Source: Arthrobacter sp. Leaf337
Lineage (GTDB): Bacteria > Actinomycetota > Actinomycetes > Actinomycetales > Micrococcaceae
NCBI RefSeq assembly: GCF_001423745.1
Contig: NZ_LMPC01000031.1
Location: 62,474-126,473 of the forward strand
Direction of reading: 5' to 3'
DNA: 64,000 nt
The notes under the pieces were generated by a model, which was given only the letters and a program-made list of their open reading frames with translations, ran no database searches and was not told the origin of the DNA. Both the position numbers and the translations under genes were made by a program. This document shows, in pieces, positions 18,003-25,142 of the stretch. Position 1 is the first letter of the stretch, and every line of letters starts with the position of its first letter.

Positions 18003-18899
18003 GTGGAGCTGCGGCAGATCGAGGCTTTCCTGGCGGTGGCCGAGGAACTGCATTTTGGCCGCGCCGCCCACCGGCTTCGCATGGCGCAGTCCCCGCTGAG
18101 CCAGACCGTCAAGAAGCTGGAAAAGAGCCTCGGCACCGACCTCTTCGAACGGAACACCAGGGCCGTCTCGTTGACCACCGCCGGCTTCGCCTTCCTGCCG
18201 CACGCACGGAAAATCCTGGAGGAGCTGGACCTGGCGCGCCGGGCCGCCACCGCGGATGCAGGCGAAGTGTACGGCCGGCTCAGCATCGGGTTTTCCGGAG
18301 CACTCAACCACAAGACCCTCCCCCCGCTCACCCGGGCGCTGCGCAGCAGCTACCCGCACCTGGACCTGACCCTCAGCGGCGGACTGCTCACCCAGGATGC
18401 CCTCGACCAGCTCCGCAACGGGTCCCTGGATCTGTCCTTCATCGGGCTGCCGGTGGATGCTCCCTCCCTGGCCACGCGACGTATCGCCGTGGAGCCGCTG
18501 GGCGCTGCTGTTCCGGAGGACCATCCGCTGGCCGGCCGGCCACAGATTGCCCTGGCCGACCTGGCAGCCGACAACTTTGTCACCATGCCCGCAGCCCAGG
18601 GTTCCACGCTGAGGGAGGCGGTCTTTTCGGCGTGCACAGCTGCGGGCTTCAGGCCGCGCGTGGTGCAGGAGGTCTCCGATCCCTATATGGCCCTCTCCCT
18701 GGTGGCTGGCGGTGTGGGCGTCAGCCTGGTGCCCGACTCCATGGCCGGCATCATGCCCGGCGGCACCGTCTTCATCGCGCTTTCCGGCGCGGCGCCGTTG
18801 CTGGCTTCCGGGATCGCTTGGAATCCTGCCCTCATCTCACCTGCCCTCAAACTGGCACTTGAACTGGCCGATTCCGTGCTGCCCACGCCGTCGCGCTAG
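18003..18899 (+). CDS. LysR family transcriptional regulator
   Basis: A 298-residue LysR regulator: helix-turn-helix at residues 1-60 (ELRQIEAFLAVAEELHFGRAA, with the typical SPLSQTVKKLEK) and a substrate-binding domain from about 90. The GTG start at 18003 is set by GGAGG and by the canonical LysR opening; the frame upstream to 17934 is not used. It is followed by an inverted repeat at 18928-18952 and then by the YciI, dehydrogenase and flavoprotein genes in the same direction, which are the likely targets. Confidence 0.92.
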   Translation: MELRQIEAFLAVAEELHFGRAAHRLRMAQSPLSQTVKKLEKSLGTDLFERNTRAVSLTTAGFAFLPHARKILEELDLARRAATADAGEVYGRLSIGFSGALNHKTLPPLTRALRSSYPHLDLTLSGGLLTQDALDQLRNGSLDLSFIGLPVDAPSLATRRIAVEPLGAAVPEDHPLAGRPQIALADLAADNFVTMPAAQGSTLREAVFSACTAAGFRPRVVQEVSDPYMALSLVAGGVGVSLVPDSMAGIMPGGTVFIALSGAAPLLASGIAWNPALISPALKLALELADSVLPTPSR

Positions 18900-18927
18900 G
18901 ACCTTCGAACTGCTCAGCCCGGCGGTT

Positions 18928-18952
18928 GACTATGTAGTTTTCACACATAGTC
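18928..18952. promoter_or_regulatory. inverted repeat, candidate LysR operator for the YciI-dehydrogenase operon
   Basis: Perfect 8-base arms GACTATGT and ACATAGTC flank a 9-base spacer. The site lies 28 bases after the LysR stop and 91 bases before the YciI start, the expected position for an operator-promoter. The arms contain a T-N11-A-like arrangement, as in LysR boxes. The assignment to LysR is inference. Confidence 0.45.
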
Positions 18953-19043
18953 TCTGACCAAAGAAGTGTTGGACACGTCTCAATCCAGGTCCCACGATGA
19001 AAGGACTCCACTGCACATCACTCAATGAAGAGGACACCGCCCC

Positions 19044-19346
19044 ATGGCAACTTTCGCCGTCACCTATGCCTACTCTGACGCCACGGCCGGCCAACGCGAC
19101 AAGCACCGGCCACGCCACGTTGAATTCCTGAAGTCGCAGTTCGACGGCGGCCGGCTGCTGACGAGCGGCCCCTTCGGCTCCGGCGAATCCCCCGGAGCCC
19201 TGCTGATCCTCACGGGCACTTCCAAGGCCGAGGTCGAGGCACTGATGGACCAGGATCCGTTCTTCAGCAACAACCTCATCCAAGAGCGGACCATCCGGCA
19301 GTGGAACATCTTCTTCGGCGCCGAACGCGTGGACGCGCGATGCTGA
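19044..19346 (+). CDS. YciI family protein
   Basis: A 100-residue ferredoxin-like-fold protein of the YciI family, similar to muconolactone isomerase-like enzymes. It shows the family His-Asp type residues in DKHRPRHVEFLK, and the central GPFGSGESPGALLIL segment. Some members are dehalogenases or isomerases of cyclic lactones; many have no known role. It is the first gene of the rightward run and overlaps the dehydrogenase gene by seven bases, so it probably works on the same substrate. Confidence 0.8.
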   Translation: MATFAVTYAYSDATAGQRDKHRPRHVEFLKSQFDGGRLLTSGPFGSGESPGALLILTGTSKAEVEALMDQDPFFSNNLIQERTIRQWNIFFGAERVDARC

Positions 19347-20443
19347 CCGCCCGCACTGTTGCCAGGGAAACCATCAGCTACGAGGACGTGGCCGAGCCTG
19401 TCCTCGAGCAGGGCCGCGCCCTGGTCCGGGTCCACCATGTCACCCTGTGCGGCACCGACCTCCATATCTGGGAAGACGACTACCCGGCCGAACTGCCGGT
19501 CGTTCAGGGCCACGAGTTCTCCGGCGTCGTCGAAGCAATCGGCTACAACGCTGCGGGCATCCGCGTCGGGGACAGGGTTGCCGTCAGCCCGATGACGTAC
19601 TGCGGAACCTGCCGGCCATGCCTGCAGGGCCGGTTCAACGTCTGCCGCAACATCAGTTGCATCGGCTGCTATTCCGACGGCGCCCTGGTGGAAGTTATCA
19701 GCGTCCCGGCGGACAAGCTGTGCCGGGTTCCCGAGGGCCTGGCGCTGGAACTCGCCGCCATGGCCGAACCCGCCTCCATCGCCATGCAGGCCGTGAACCG
19801 CGGCCGCCCCGCGGCAGGGGAAACCGTACTTGTCCTGGGCAGCGGCCCCATCGGGCTGCTCGCCACCCTGTACCTGACCGACCTGGGCGTGGACGTGGTC
19901 TGCGCGGACACGGAGGTTGACCGCCTGGAGCTGGCACGCGACTTCGGTGCTGTGGACACGCTGCTGGTGGACCCGGTCGGCTTCCCCGACGCCGAACAGG
20001 CTGCGCGCCTGGGGCGGCTGACCGACGGCTACGGCCCCGGCCTGGTGCTCGAGGCCACCGGCGCACCCTCCTCGCTGGAGAACGCCATACGCCTCGTAGC
20101 CAGCGCCGGCCGCATCGTCCAGGTGGGCATTTCAGCGCGCTCGGCCACGGTCTCAATGAAGGACATTCCGTTTAAGGAACTGGACCTTCTGGGCAGCCGG
20201 AACAGCCTCAACCTGATCCCCGACGGGCTGGCCCTCCTGGCGCGCCATCCGGACCAGGCCCGGGCCCTGATGACGCACCGTTTCGGCTTCGCGGACCTGC
20301 AGCAGGCGTACGAACTGATGCGCAACCGGACGGAGAAGGTGGGCAAGGTCCTCATCGAGATGCCGGCAGCCGGCACTTCGGGAGACCGTGCCACTGCCGG
20401 AGCAGCAGCAGCAGCATTCGCACCGGCAGGAGGGCCGGCATGA
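19340..20443 (+). CDS. zinc-dependent alcohol dehydrogenase family protein
   Basis: A 367-residue medium-chain dehydrogenase. Catalytic zinc ligands are C37 (LCGTD) and H58-E59 (GHEF); the structural zinc cysteines are C88, C91, C94 and C102; the NAD-binding motif is GSGPIG near residue 152. The layout resembles sorbitol, threonine and galactitol-1-phosphate dehydrogenases. ATG 19340 is inside the end of the YciI gene; the longer frame from 19301 is not needed. Its stop overlaps the start of the next flavoprotein gene (ATGA). It probably oxidises a secondary alcohol in the same pathway. Confidence 0.88.
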   Translation: MLTARTVARETISYEDVAEPVLEQGRALVRVHHVTLCGTDLHIWEDDYPAELPVVQGHEFSGVVEAIGYNAAGIRVGDRVAVSPMTYCGTCRPCLQGRFNVCRNISCIGCYSDGALVEVISVPADKLCRVPEGLALELAAMAEPASIAMQAVNRGRPAAGETVLVLGSGPIGLLATLYLTDLGVDVVCADTEVDRLELARDFGAVDTLLVDPVGFPDAEQAARLGRLTDGYGPGLVLEATGAPSSLENAIRLVASAGRIVQVGISARSATVSMKDIPFKELDLLGSRNSLNLIPDGLALLARHPDQARALMTHRFGFADLQQAYELMRNRTEKVGKVLIEMPAAGTSGDRATAGAAAAAFAPAGGPA

Positions 20444-22098
20444 ACCCGGTCGCAGACACCCGCGAGACCCACCCGGTGCTCACGCCGGCAGAGGAACTGG
20501 CTCCTGCATACGACGTGGTGGTGATCGGAAGCGGAGCCGCCGGCCTGGTGGCGGCAGTCCGCGCGGCGGACGCCGGGCTGAGCGTGCTGGTGGCCGAGAA
20601 GGCAGCCCTGCTGGGCGGCACCACGGCCGCCGGCGGCGGCGTGATGTGGGCTCCAAACAACCATCTGGCAGCCGAGGCCGGCTACAGCGACAGCCATGAC
20701 CGCGCCGTCGAATACCTCACGGAGGCAGCAGGGCACGCCCTGTCCCCCGAAGAAATCGACTGGTACGTCCGCACCGCACCTCGCGCCGTTGCCTACCTGA
20801 CCGGCAGCACCCGGGTGTCCATGACCCCCATCGCCCGCCCCGATTACCACCTGGAGTGGAACGGAGCGGCCGACGGCGGCCGCGGCCTGGACAACAACGC
20901 CTTCGATCCGTCGGGCTACCCGGGCCTGGCGGAGGCCATCCGGCCGTCGTCGTACTTCCCGCTCCTGACCATGACGGAGCGGGACGAGCTCAACGGCCGG
21001 GCCGCCGATCCTGCCCTTCTCGAGACGAGGGCCGCCACCGGGGTGCGCACCATGGGCGGCGCACTGGTGGGCCGGCTGCTGGCGAGCGCCCTGGACCGGG
21101 GTGTCCACATCGCTGCCGAAGCACCGGTGGAGGACCTGGTCCGCGCCGGAAGTGGCTGGAGGGTCACGCTCGGTACAGCGGCGGGCCGCAACAGGACGCT
21201 GGCGGCTGCCGCCGTCGTCCTGGCCTCCGGCGGGTTCGAATGGAACCGGAGGCTGCGCCAGGCGTTCCTGCCCTTCCCGGTGACGCCCATCAGTGCGCCG
21301 TCCAACGAGGGCGACGGGCTGGAACTGGGCCTCAAGGCCGGGGCTGCGGTGGCTGACATGACGGCCATCTGGGGTGTTCCTGTGATCTCCGTTCCGGCGC
21401 ACCGCTACGACGGCCGGCAGTCCGGCCGGATGGGCAATGTGGAGATGACCCTGCCCGGTTCGATCACCGTGAACGCCGCGGGAAAGCGCTTCGTCAATGA
21501 GGCTCTGAACTACCACGACGCCTGCCGGGTGTTCGCCTCGGTGGACCCCCACACGGGGCGGCAGCTGAACAATCCGGCATGGCTGGTGTTCGACTCCGCC
21601 TACCTGTCCAAGTACCCCGTGGCCGGCTCAACGCCCGGGTCACCGGCGGAATGGATGACCTCGGCCGGAACCGTGGAGGAGCTGGCCGCGAAGCTAGGAG
21701 TGGACCCCACCGGGCTCGGCGAGACCGTGGCCCGGTTCAACAAAGATGCTGCTGCGGGCGTCGATACCGAGTTCCGCCGCGGCGCCACGCCCCAGGACCG
21801 CTTCCTGGGCGATACCGGCAACACCCCCAACCCGTGCCTGGCTCCCCTGGCCACCGGCCCGTTCCATGCGGTGCCGATTTCGGCGGGCGTGCTGGGCACC
21901 TCCGGCGGGCTGGAAACCGACTTCGACGGCCGCGTGCTGGACCGCCGGGGGGATCCGATCCCCGGGCTTTACGCCGCCGGGAACGTTGCTGCCGGCGTGT
22001 TCCGGAACAACTACCCTGGCGGCGGGGCCACCCTGGGGTCCGCCATCACGCGGGCCTTCGCCGTGGGCGAGCACCTGGCTCGGCGCCAGCAGAACTGA
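20440..22098 (+). CDS. FAD-dependent oxidoreductase, 3-ketosteroid dehydrogenase-like (second copy type)
   Basis: A 552-residue flavoprotein with GSGAAG at residues 30-35, a conserved VAEKAALLGGTTAAGGG segment and a C-terminal NNYPGGGATLGSAI segment that binds FAD. It belongs to the same superfamily as the flavoprotein at 8565-10388, but the two are clearly divergent. Its start overlaps the dehydrogenase stop by four bases. It closes the rightward operon and is followed by a strong hairpin terminator. Dehydrogenation next to a ring ketone is the likely chemistry; the substrate is unknown. Confidence 0.85.
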   Translation: MNPVADTRETHPVLTPAEELAPAYDVVVIGSGAAGLVAAVRAADAGLSVLVAEKAALLGGTTAAGGGVMWAPNNHLAAEAGYSDSHDRAVEYLTEAAGHALSPEEIDWYVRTAPRAVAYLTGSTRVSMTPIARPDYHLEWNGAADGGRGLDNNAFDPSGYPGLAEAIRPSSYFPLLTMTERDELNGRAADPALLETRAATGVRTMGGALVGRLLASALDRGVHIAAEAPVEDLVRAGSGWRVTLGTAAGRNRTLAAAAVVLASGGFEWNRRLRQAFLPFPVTPISAPSNEGDGLELGLKAGAAVADMTAIWGVPVISVPAHRYDGRQSGRMGNVEMTLPGSITVNAAGKRFVNEALNYHDACRVFASVDPHTGRQLNNPAWLVFDSAYLSKYPVAGSTPGSPAEWMTSAGTVEELAAKLGVDPTGLGETVARFNKDAAAGVDTEFRRGATPQDRFLGDTGNTPNPCLAPLATGPFHAVPISAGVLGTSGGLETDFDGRVLDRRGDPIPGLYAAGNVAAGVFRNNYPGGGATLGSAITRAFAVGEHLARRQQN

Positions 22099-22139
22099 CA
22101 GCACGAGCAGCGCCAGGAGCGCTGAGCAGAGAACACCAC

Positions 22140-22187
22140 GGCGAGGGGCCGACGGCGGGAGTTTCCGCCGTCGGCCCCTCGCCTTTT
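22140..22187 (+). terminator. factor-independent terminator after the rightward catabolic operon
   Basis: A perfect 19-base stem (22140-22158 with 22165-22183) closes a six-base loop and is followed by TTTT. The stem contains the core CCGACGGCGG, also found with the same loop length in the palindrome at 23048-23099. Confidence 0.85.
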
Positions 22188-22491
22188 GTGCGTGTGACGC
22201 GGGACACAGAAGAAATTCCAGCGAAGTGATTGCCTTCCGGCCGGTCAGTCGGCCACACTTAGGGTGGATCCGCAGGAACGACAAAACGTTCCCGGTCCCT
22301 CCGCCGGATGCATCGCACCGGCCCCGCCCCATCTCAGAATGCCGGGCCCTTCGAATCACCTTCAGCTCGAATCTCCTCCCGCCTCACACGGCACCCTTTT
22401 TGTCCTCCCCGGATTCCCTTATCCGAAGCACGGCCCGGCCCGGCCAACTTCCCTCAACACGCAGTGCCCGCCCCGCGAAAGAGAGCACCCC
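22188..22491. other. intergenic region of about 300 bases
   Basis: Between the terminator and the next small gene. No convincing coding frame, RNA gene or promoter box was seen. A GGCCGGTCAGTCGGCC inverted repeat is present near 22238-22253. It presumably holds the promoter of the 76-residue gene. Confidence 0.4.
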
Positions 22492-22722
22492 ATGATCAAG
22501 CACCATTCCGACATCCTGCTCGAGATCATTGCCCACGATCCCGCAACGATTGAAAACGACCTCAACAGTGCCGTGGACATCGCCCTCCGGCACGCCATGG
22601 AGGAACGCCGCCACGGCGTGCTGGTCACGCAGACCGGCTTCTCCACCTACACCGTGGCCGTCAGCCGCGATGTTCCGTACGGCGAAACCCGGGAGCTGCG
22701 GCAGTGGGCTTCCATCTCCTAG
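22492..22722 (+). CDS. small conserved-looking hypothetical protein (76 aa)
   Basis: A 76-residue soluble protein (MIKHHSDILLEIIAHDPATI...) with mixed charge and a plausible alpha/beta pattern; the end GETRELRQWASIS is compact. The ATG at 22492 is preceded by GAGAG. The longer frame from 22264 has poor, Pro-rich residues and is not favoured. I do not recognise a domain. It is not obviously linked to its neighbours. Confidence 0.6.
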   Translation: MIKHHSDILLEIIAHDPATIENDLNSAVDIALRHAMEERRHGVLVTQTGFSTYTVAVSRDVPYGETRELRQWASIS

Positions 22723-22794
22723 GAAGGTCCGCCGCTGTACGCACCCGGACCCCGCCTGTAGCGTGGGACCACACCGCGAGATCAGGAGCAGCCG

Positions 22795-23031
22795 ATGAGC
22801 ACGGAACACAACGAGGCCGACGACATCGTGAGCGATGGCGTCGAGGACGAAACCAACCCGGTGCCGAGGGAAAAGCCGGCGGACCAGGCGTCCGGCCGCC
22901 ACGCCGGGCCCGGCCCTGTCGATGGCCGCCCTGCCGGTGCGGACGGCACCAAACCCCCGGGACCGGCCGAGGAACAGAACAGCAAAACCCCGGACCACCG
23001 GGGCCTCACCACCGAACCCAGCTCCAGCTGA
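22795..23031 (+). CDS. small disordered hypothetical protein (78 aa)
   Basis: A 78-residue hydrophilic protein made almost only of Glu, Asp, Pro, Gly, Ala and Lys, with no hydrophobic core, so it is probably intrinsically disordered. The ATG has AGGAG at good spacing, which is the main support for calling it a gene. It is followed 17 bases later by a 52-base palindrome that would end its transcript. Similar small acidic-disordered proteins are common in these genomes, but no function is known. Confidence 0.55.
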   Translation: MSTEHNEADDIVSDGVEDETNPVPREKPADQASGRHAGPGPVDGRPAGADGTKPPGPAEEQNSKTPDHRGLTTEPSSS

Positions 23032-23047
23032 CATAGAAAGCGACAAC

Positions 23048-23099
23048 AAAGAGGAGGAGTCCGACGGCGGCAATTGCCGCCGTCGGACTCCTCCTCTTT
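23048..23099. terminator. 52-base perfect palindrome, likely two-way terminator
   Basis: Bases 23048-23073 are the exact reverse complement of 23074-23099, with no unpaired loop in the duplex (a six-base CAATTG would form the hairpin loop). The outer arms are AAA and TTT, giving a short T-run in both directions. It lies between the convergent 78-residue gene and the DJ-1/PfpI gene, so termination from both sides is the simplest role. Confidence 0.8.
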
Positions 23100-23138
23100 A
23101 TGCTTTTCCTGACCAGGTTGCTGACTGCGTTGTGCCGG

Positions 23139-23705
23139 TCAGGCAGTCTGGCCTGCGTGCTCGCCCTCTTCGATCTCTTCCAGCAATTTGTCGTTGAAGG
23201 CCTTGAGGTCCCCGGGGTGCCTGCTGGTGACGAAGCCCTGGTCCACCACAACCTCCTCATCGCTCCAGAGAGCGCCCGCGTTCTTCAGGTCGGTCTGGAG
23301 CGTGTGGTACGAGGTCAGCTTGCGCCCGCGGACCACGCCTGCGTCGATGAGCAGCCAGGGGCCGTGGCATATGGACGCCACCGGCTTGTGCTGTTCGAAG
23401 AAGCTGCGGGCAAAGGCCTGCGCATCCCTGTCCACGCGGAGGTGGTCCGCATTGACCACTCCGCCCGGGATCACCAGCGCATCGAAATCAGCAGCGCGGG
23501 CCTCGGCCGCCGTGATGTCGACGTCGAACTTCTCGCCTTTTTCGGTGCCGTGGAAGCCCTGCAGTTTTCCGGCCTTGGGCGCCACGAGGGTGGGCTCGCC
23601 GCCTGCCTCCTTCACTGCGTTCCAGGGGCTGGTGAGCTCCACCTGCTCCACGCCGTCGGTCAGCAGGAACGCAACCTTCTTGCCTGCAATATTGTGCGCT
23701 GACAT
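23139..23705 (-). CDS. DJ-1/PfpI family protein (type 1 glutamine amidotransferase-like)
   Basis: A 188-residue protein of the DJ-1/PfpI superfamily. The nucleophile elbow Cys is in VASICHGPWLL, and the conserved glutamate is expected in the N-terminal GVEQVEL strand-turn. Members include YhbO/PfpI proteases, chaperones and methylglyoxal-adduct repair enzymes; they often protect against stress. The ATG has GGAGG upstream. It converges on the palindrome terminator and is divergent from the secreted protein gene, with an inverted repeat between them. Confidence 0.9.
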   Translation of the reverse strand: MSAHNIAGKKVAFLLTDGVEQVELTSPWNAVKEAGGEPTLVAPKAGKLQGFHGTEKGEKFDVDITAAEARAADFDALVIPGGVVNADHLRVDRDAQAFARSFFEQHKPVASICHGPWLLIDAGVVRGRKLTSYHTLQTDLKNAGALWSDEEVVVDQGFVTSRHPGDLKAFNDKLLEEIEEGEHAGQTA

Positions 23706-23778
23706 ATGTCCTCCTTCGCCGGATGCCTTACGGCTTTAACACTAGGAACGCCGGAAATAATAAGCAAGCTGACAATTG

Positions 23779-23809
23779 GTTTGTCAGGGACAATCTGCCC
23801 CGGACAAAC
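23779..23809. promoter_or_regulatory. inverted repeat in the DJ-1/secreted protein divergent region
   Basis: Arms GTTTGTCAGGG (23779-23789) and CCCGGACAAAC-type (23799-23809) pair with one mismatch around a nine-base centre. The site is about 74 bases upstream of the DJ-1 gene start and 108 bases upstream of the secreted protein start. It may be an operator for either gene; no regulator is adjacent. Confidence 0.3.
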
Positions 23810-23916
23810 AGTGCTAGCACGGAAGTCAGGGACAAGGCCCCGAGCGGACCATGGAAACACGGCATCAGGAAAGGATTCCTGGCCGAAACCACAATCACCG
23901 CAACAGGAGCAAAAAA

Positions 23917-24411
23917 ATGTCCATGACCGCCGGAACAAAGAAGTCCCGCCCGTCCCGCGCCAAGATCGCACTCGTCTCAGCAATGACGCTGGGACTTGCT
24001 GCGGGCGGCGTCGCCTTGGCCGCACCAGCCCAGGCCGCCGCCACCAACTACGCCTGCACCGTGGTGCCCCTGAAGCCCATCTTCGCGGGCTTCAACTCGT
24101 CCGGCACCAAACTGGTGGACTACCGGATCAACGTCTACTGCGGTGCCAACCGCTACGTCAACATCGAGCAGCAGCGCTGGGAAAGCGACGACTGGCCCAA
24201 CGGTGACGACCACCTCGGCAACTCCTCGTTCAGCCGCTACCTCGGCCCCGCCAACGGCTGGTACACCATCCACAACGTCCGCACCCTGACCAACACCGAG
24301 ATCGGCAACGAGGAGGTCTACCAGAAGGTCCGGCATCAGGAAGGCGTGGGTGGCGTCTGGTCGCCGTTCACCGGCTGGACCGGCAGCGGCACCACGTCCA
24401 TGTCCAACTAG
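23917..24411 (+). CDS. secreted protein of unknown function
   Basis: A 164-residue precursor with a clear Sec signal peptide: basic start (KKSRPSRAK), hydrophobic core (IALVSAMTLGLAAGGVALA) and an AQA-A cleavage site near residue 41. The mature part of about 123 residues is rich in Asn, Trp, Tyr and Gly and has two cysteines (YACTV and VYCGA) that could form one disulfide. ATG 23917 follows AGGAG; ATG 23923 is an alternative. I recognise no domain; a small beta-rich exported protein seems likely. A terminator follows at 24451. Confidence 0.75.
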   Translation: MSMTAGTKKSRPSRAKIALVSAMTLGLAAGGVALAAPAQAAATNYACTVVPLKPIFAGFNSSGTKLVDYRINVYCGANRYVNIEQQRWESDDWPNGDDHLGNSSFSRYLGPANGWYTIHNVRTLTNTEIGNEEVYQKVRHQEGVGGVWSPFTGWTGSGTTSMSN

Positions 24412-24450
24412 TTCCGTATCCAACTGAGTCCGACCAACCAGCAGGCAATC

Positions 24451-24484
24451 CGGCGGCTGTCCCCACGGGGGCAGCCGCCGTTTT
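24451..24484. terminator. hairpin terminator after the secreted protein gene
   Basis: Stem CGGCGGCTG (24451-24459) pairs with CAGCCGCCG (24472-24480), extended inward by a C-run/G-run, and is followed by TTTT. It separates the secreted protein gene from the convergent response regulator gene. Confidence 0.8.
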
Positions 24485-24485
24485 G

Positions 24486-25142
24486 CTAGTGCCGGCGCAG
24501 GTAGGTGAGCACGGCGAGGACCCGGCGGTGGTCCTCGGGTTCGGGTCGCAGCCCCAGCTTCAGGAAGATGCTCCGGATGTGCGCCTCCACCGTCCGCTCC
24601 CCCAGGAACAGGGTCTTGCCGATCGCCTGGTTGGTGCGCCCCTGGGCCATCAGTTCCAGGACGTCCCGCTCGCGGCTGCTGAGCTCGTCCTCCCCCTGGT
24701 GTCCGTTGTGCGGCCGGGCCACCATCCGGGCCACCAGTTCAGGATCGACGGCGGTCCCGCCGGCCGCCACCCGGTACAGGGCGTCGATGAAGTCGTCGAT
24801 GTCGGACACGCGTTCCTTCAGGAGGTAGCCGAGCCCTTTCGCTCCGTTCCCCAGGAGCTGCATGGCGTTCTCCGTCTCCACATATTGGGACAGCAGCAGA
24901 ACCCCCGTCCCGGGCTGGTCGCGGCGGATCGCGGTGGCGGCCTGGATGCCTTCGGTGGTGAAGGTGGGCGGCATGCGGATGTCGACGATGGCAACATCAG
25001 GCTGCTGCGCTGCGATACATCCCAGTAGCTCCTGGGCGTCCGCGGCCTCGCACACCACCTCCAGCCCTTCGGAACTGAGCAGCGCGGCAAGGCCGCGGCG
25101 GAGCAGCGCCGAGTCGTCCGCGATGGCGACGCGCAGTGTCAT
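24486..25142 (-). CDS. NarL/LuxR-type response regulator
   Basis: A 218-residue two-component regulator. The receiver domain (1-120) has the acidic pair D9-D10, the phosphorylation site D54 (VDIRMPP) and K109; the LuxR-type helix-turn-helix is at about 150-212 (SSRERDVLELMAQGRTNQAI). Its ATG overlaps the stop of the kinase gene by four bases (ATGA), so the two are a cognate pair. The target genes are unknown. Confidence 0.93.
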   Translation of the reverse strand: MTLRVAIADDSALLRRGLAALLSSEGLEVVCEAADAQELLGCIAAQQPDVAIVDIRMPPTFTTEGIQAATAIRRDQPGTGVLLLSQYVETENAMQLLGNGAKGLGYLLKERVSDIDDFIDALYRVAAGGTAVDPELVARMVARPHNGHQGEDELSSRERDVLELMAQGRTNQAIGKTLFLGERTVEAHIRSIFLKLGLRPEPEDHRRVLAVLTYLRRH

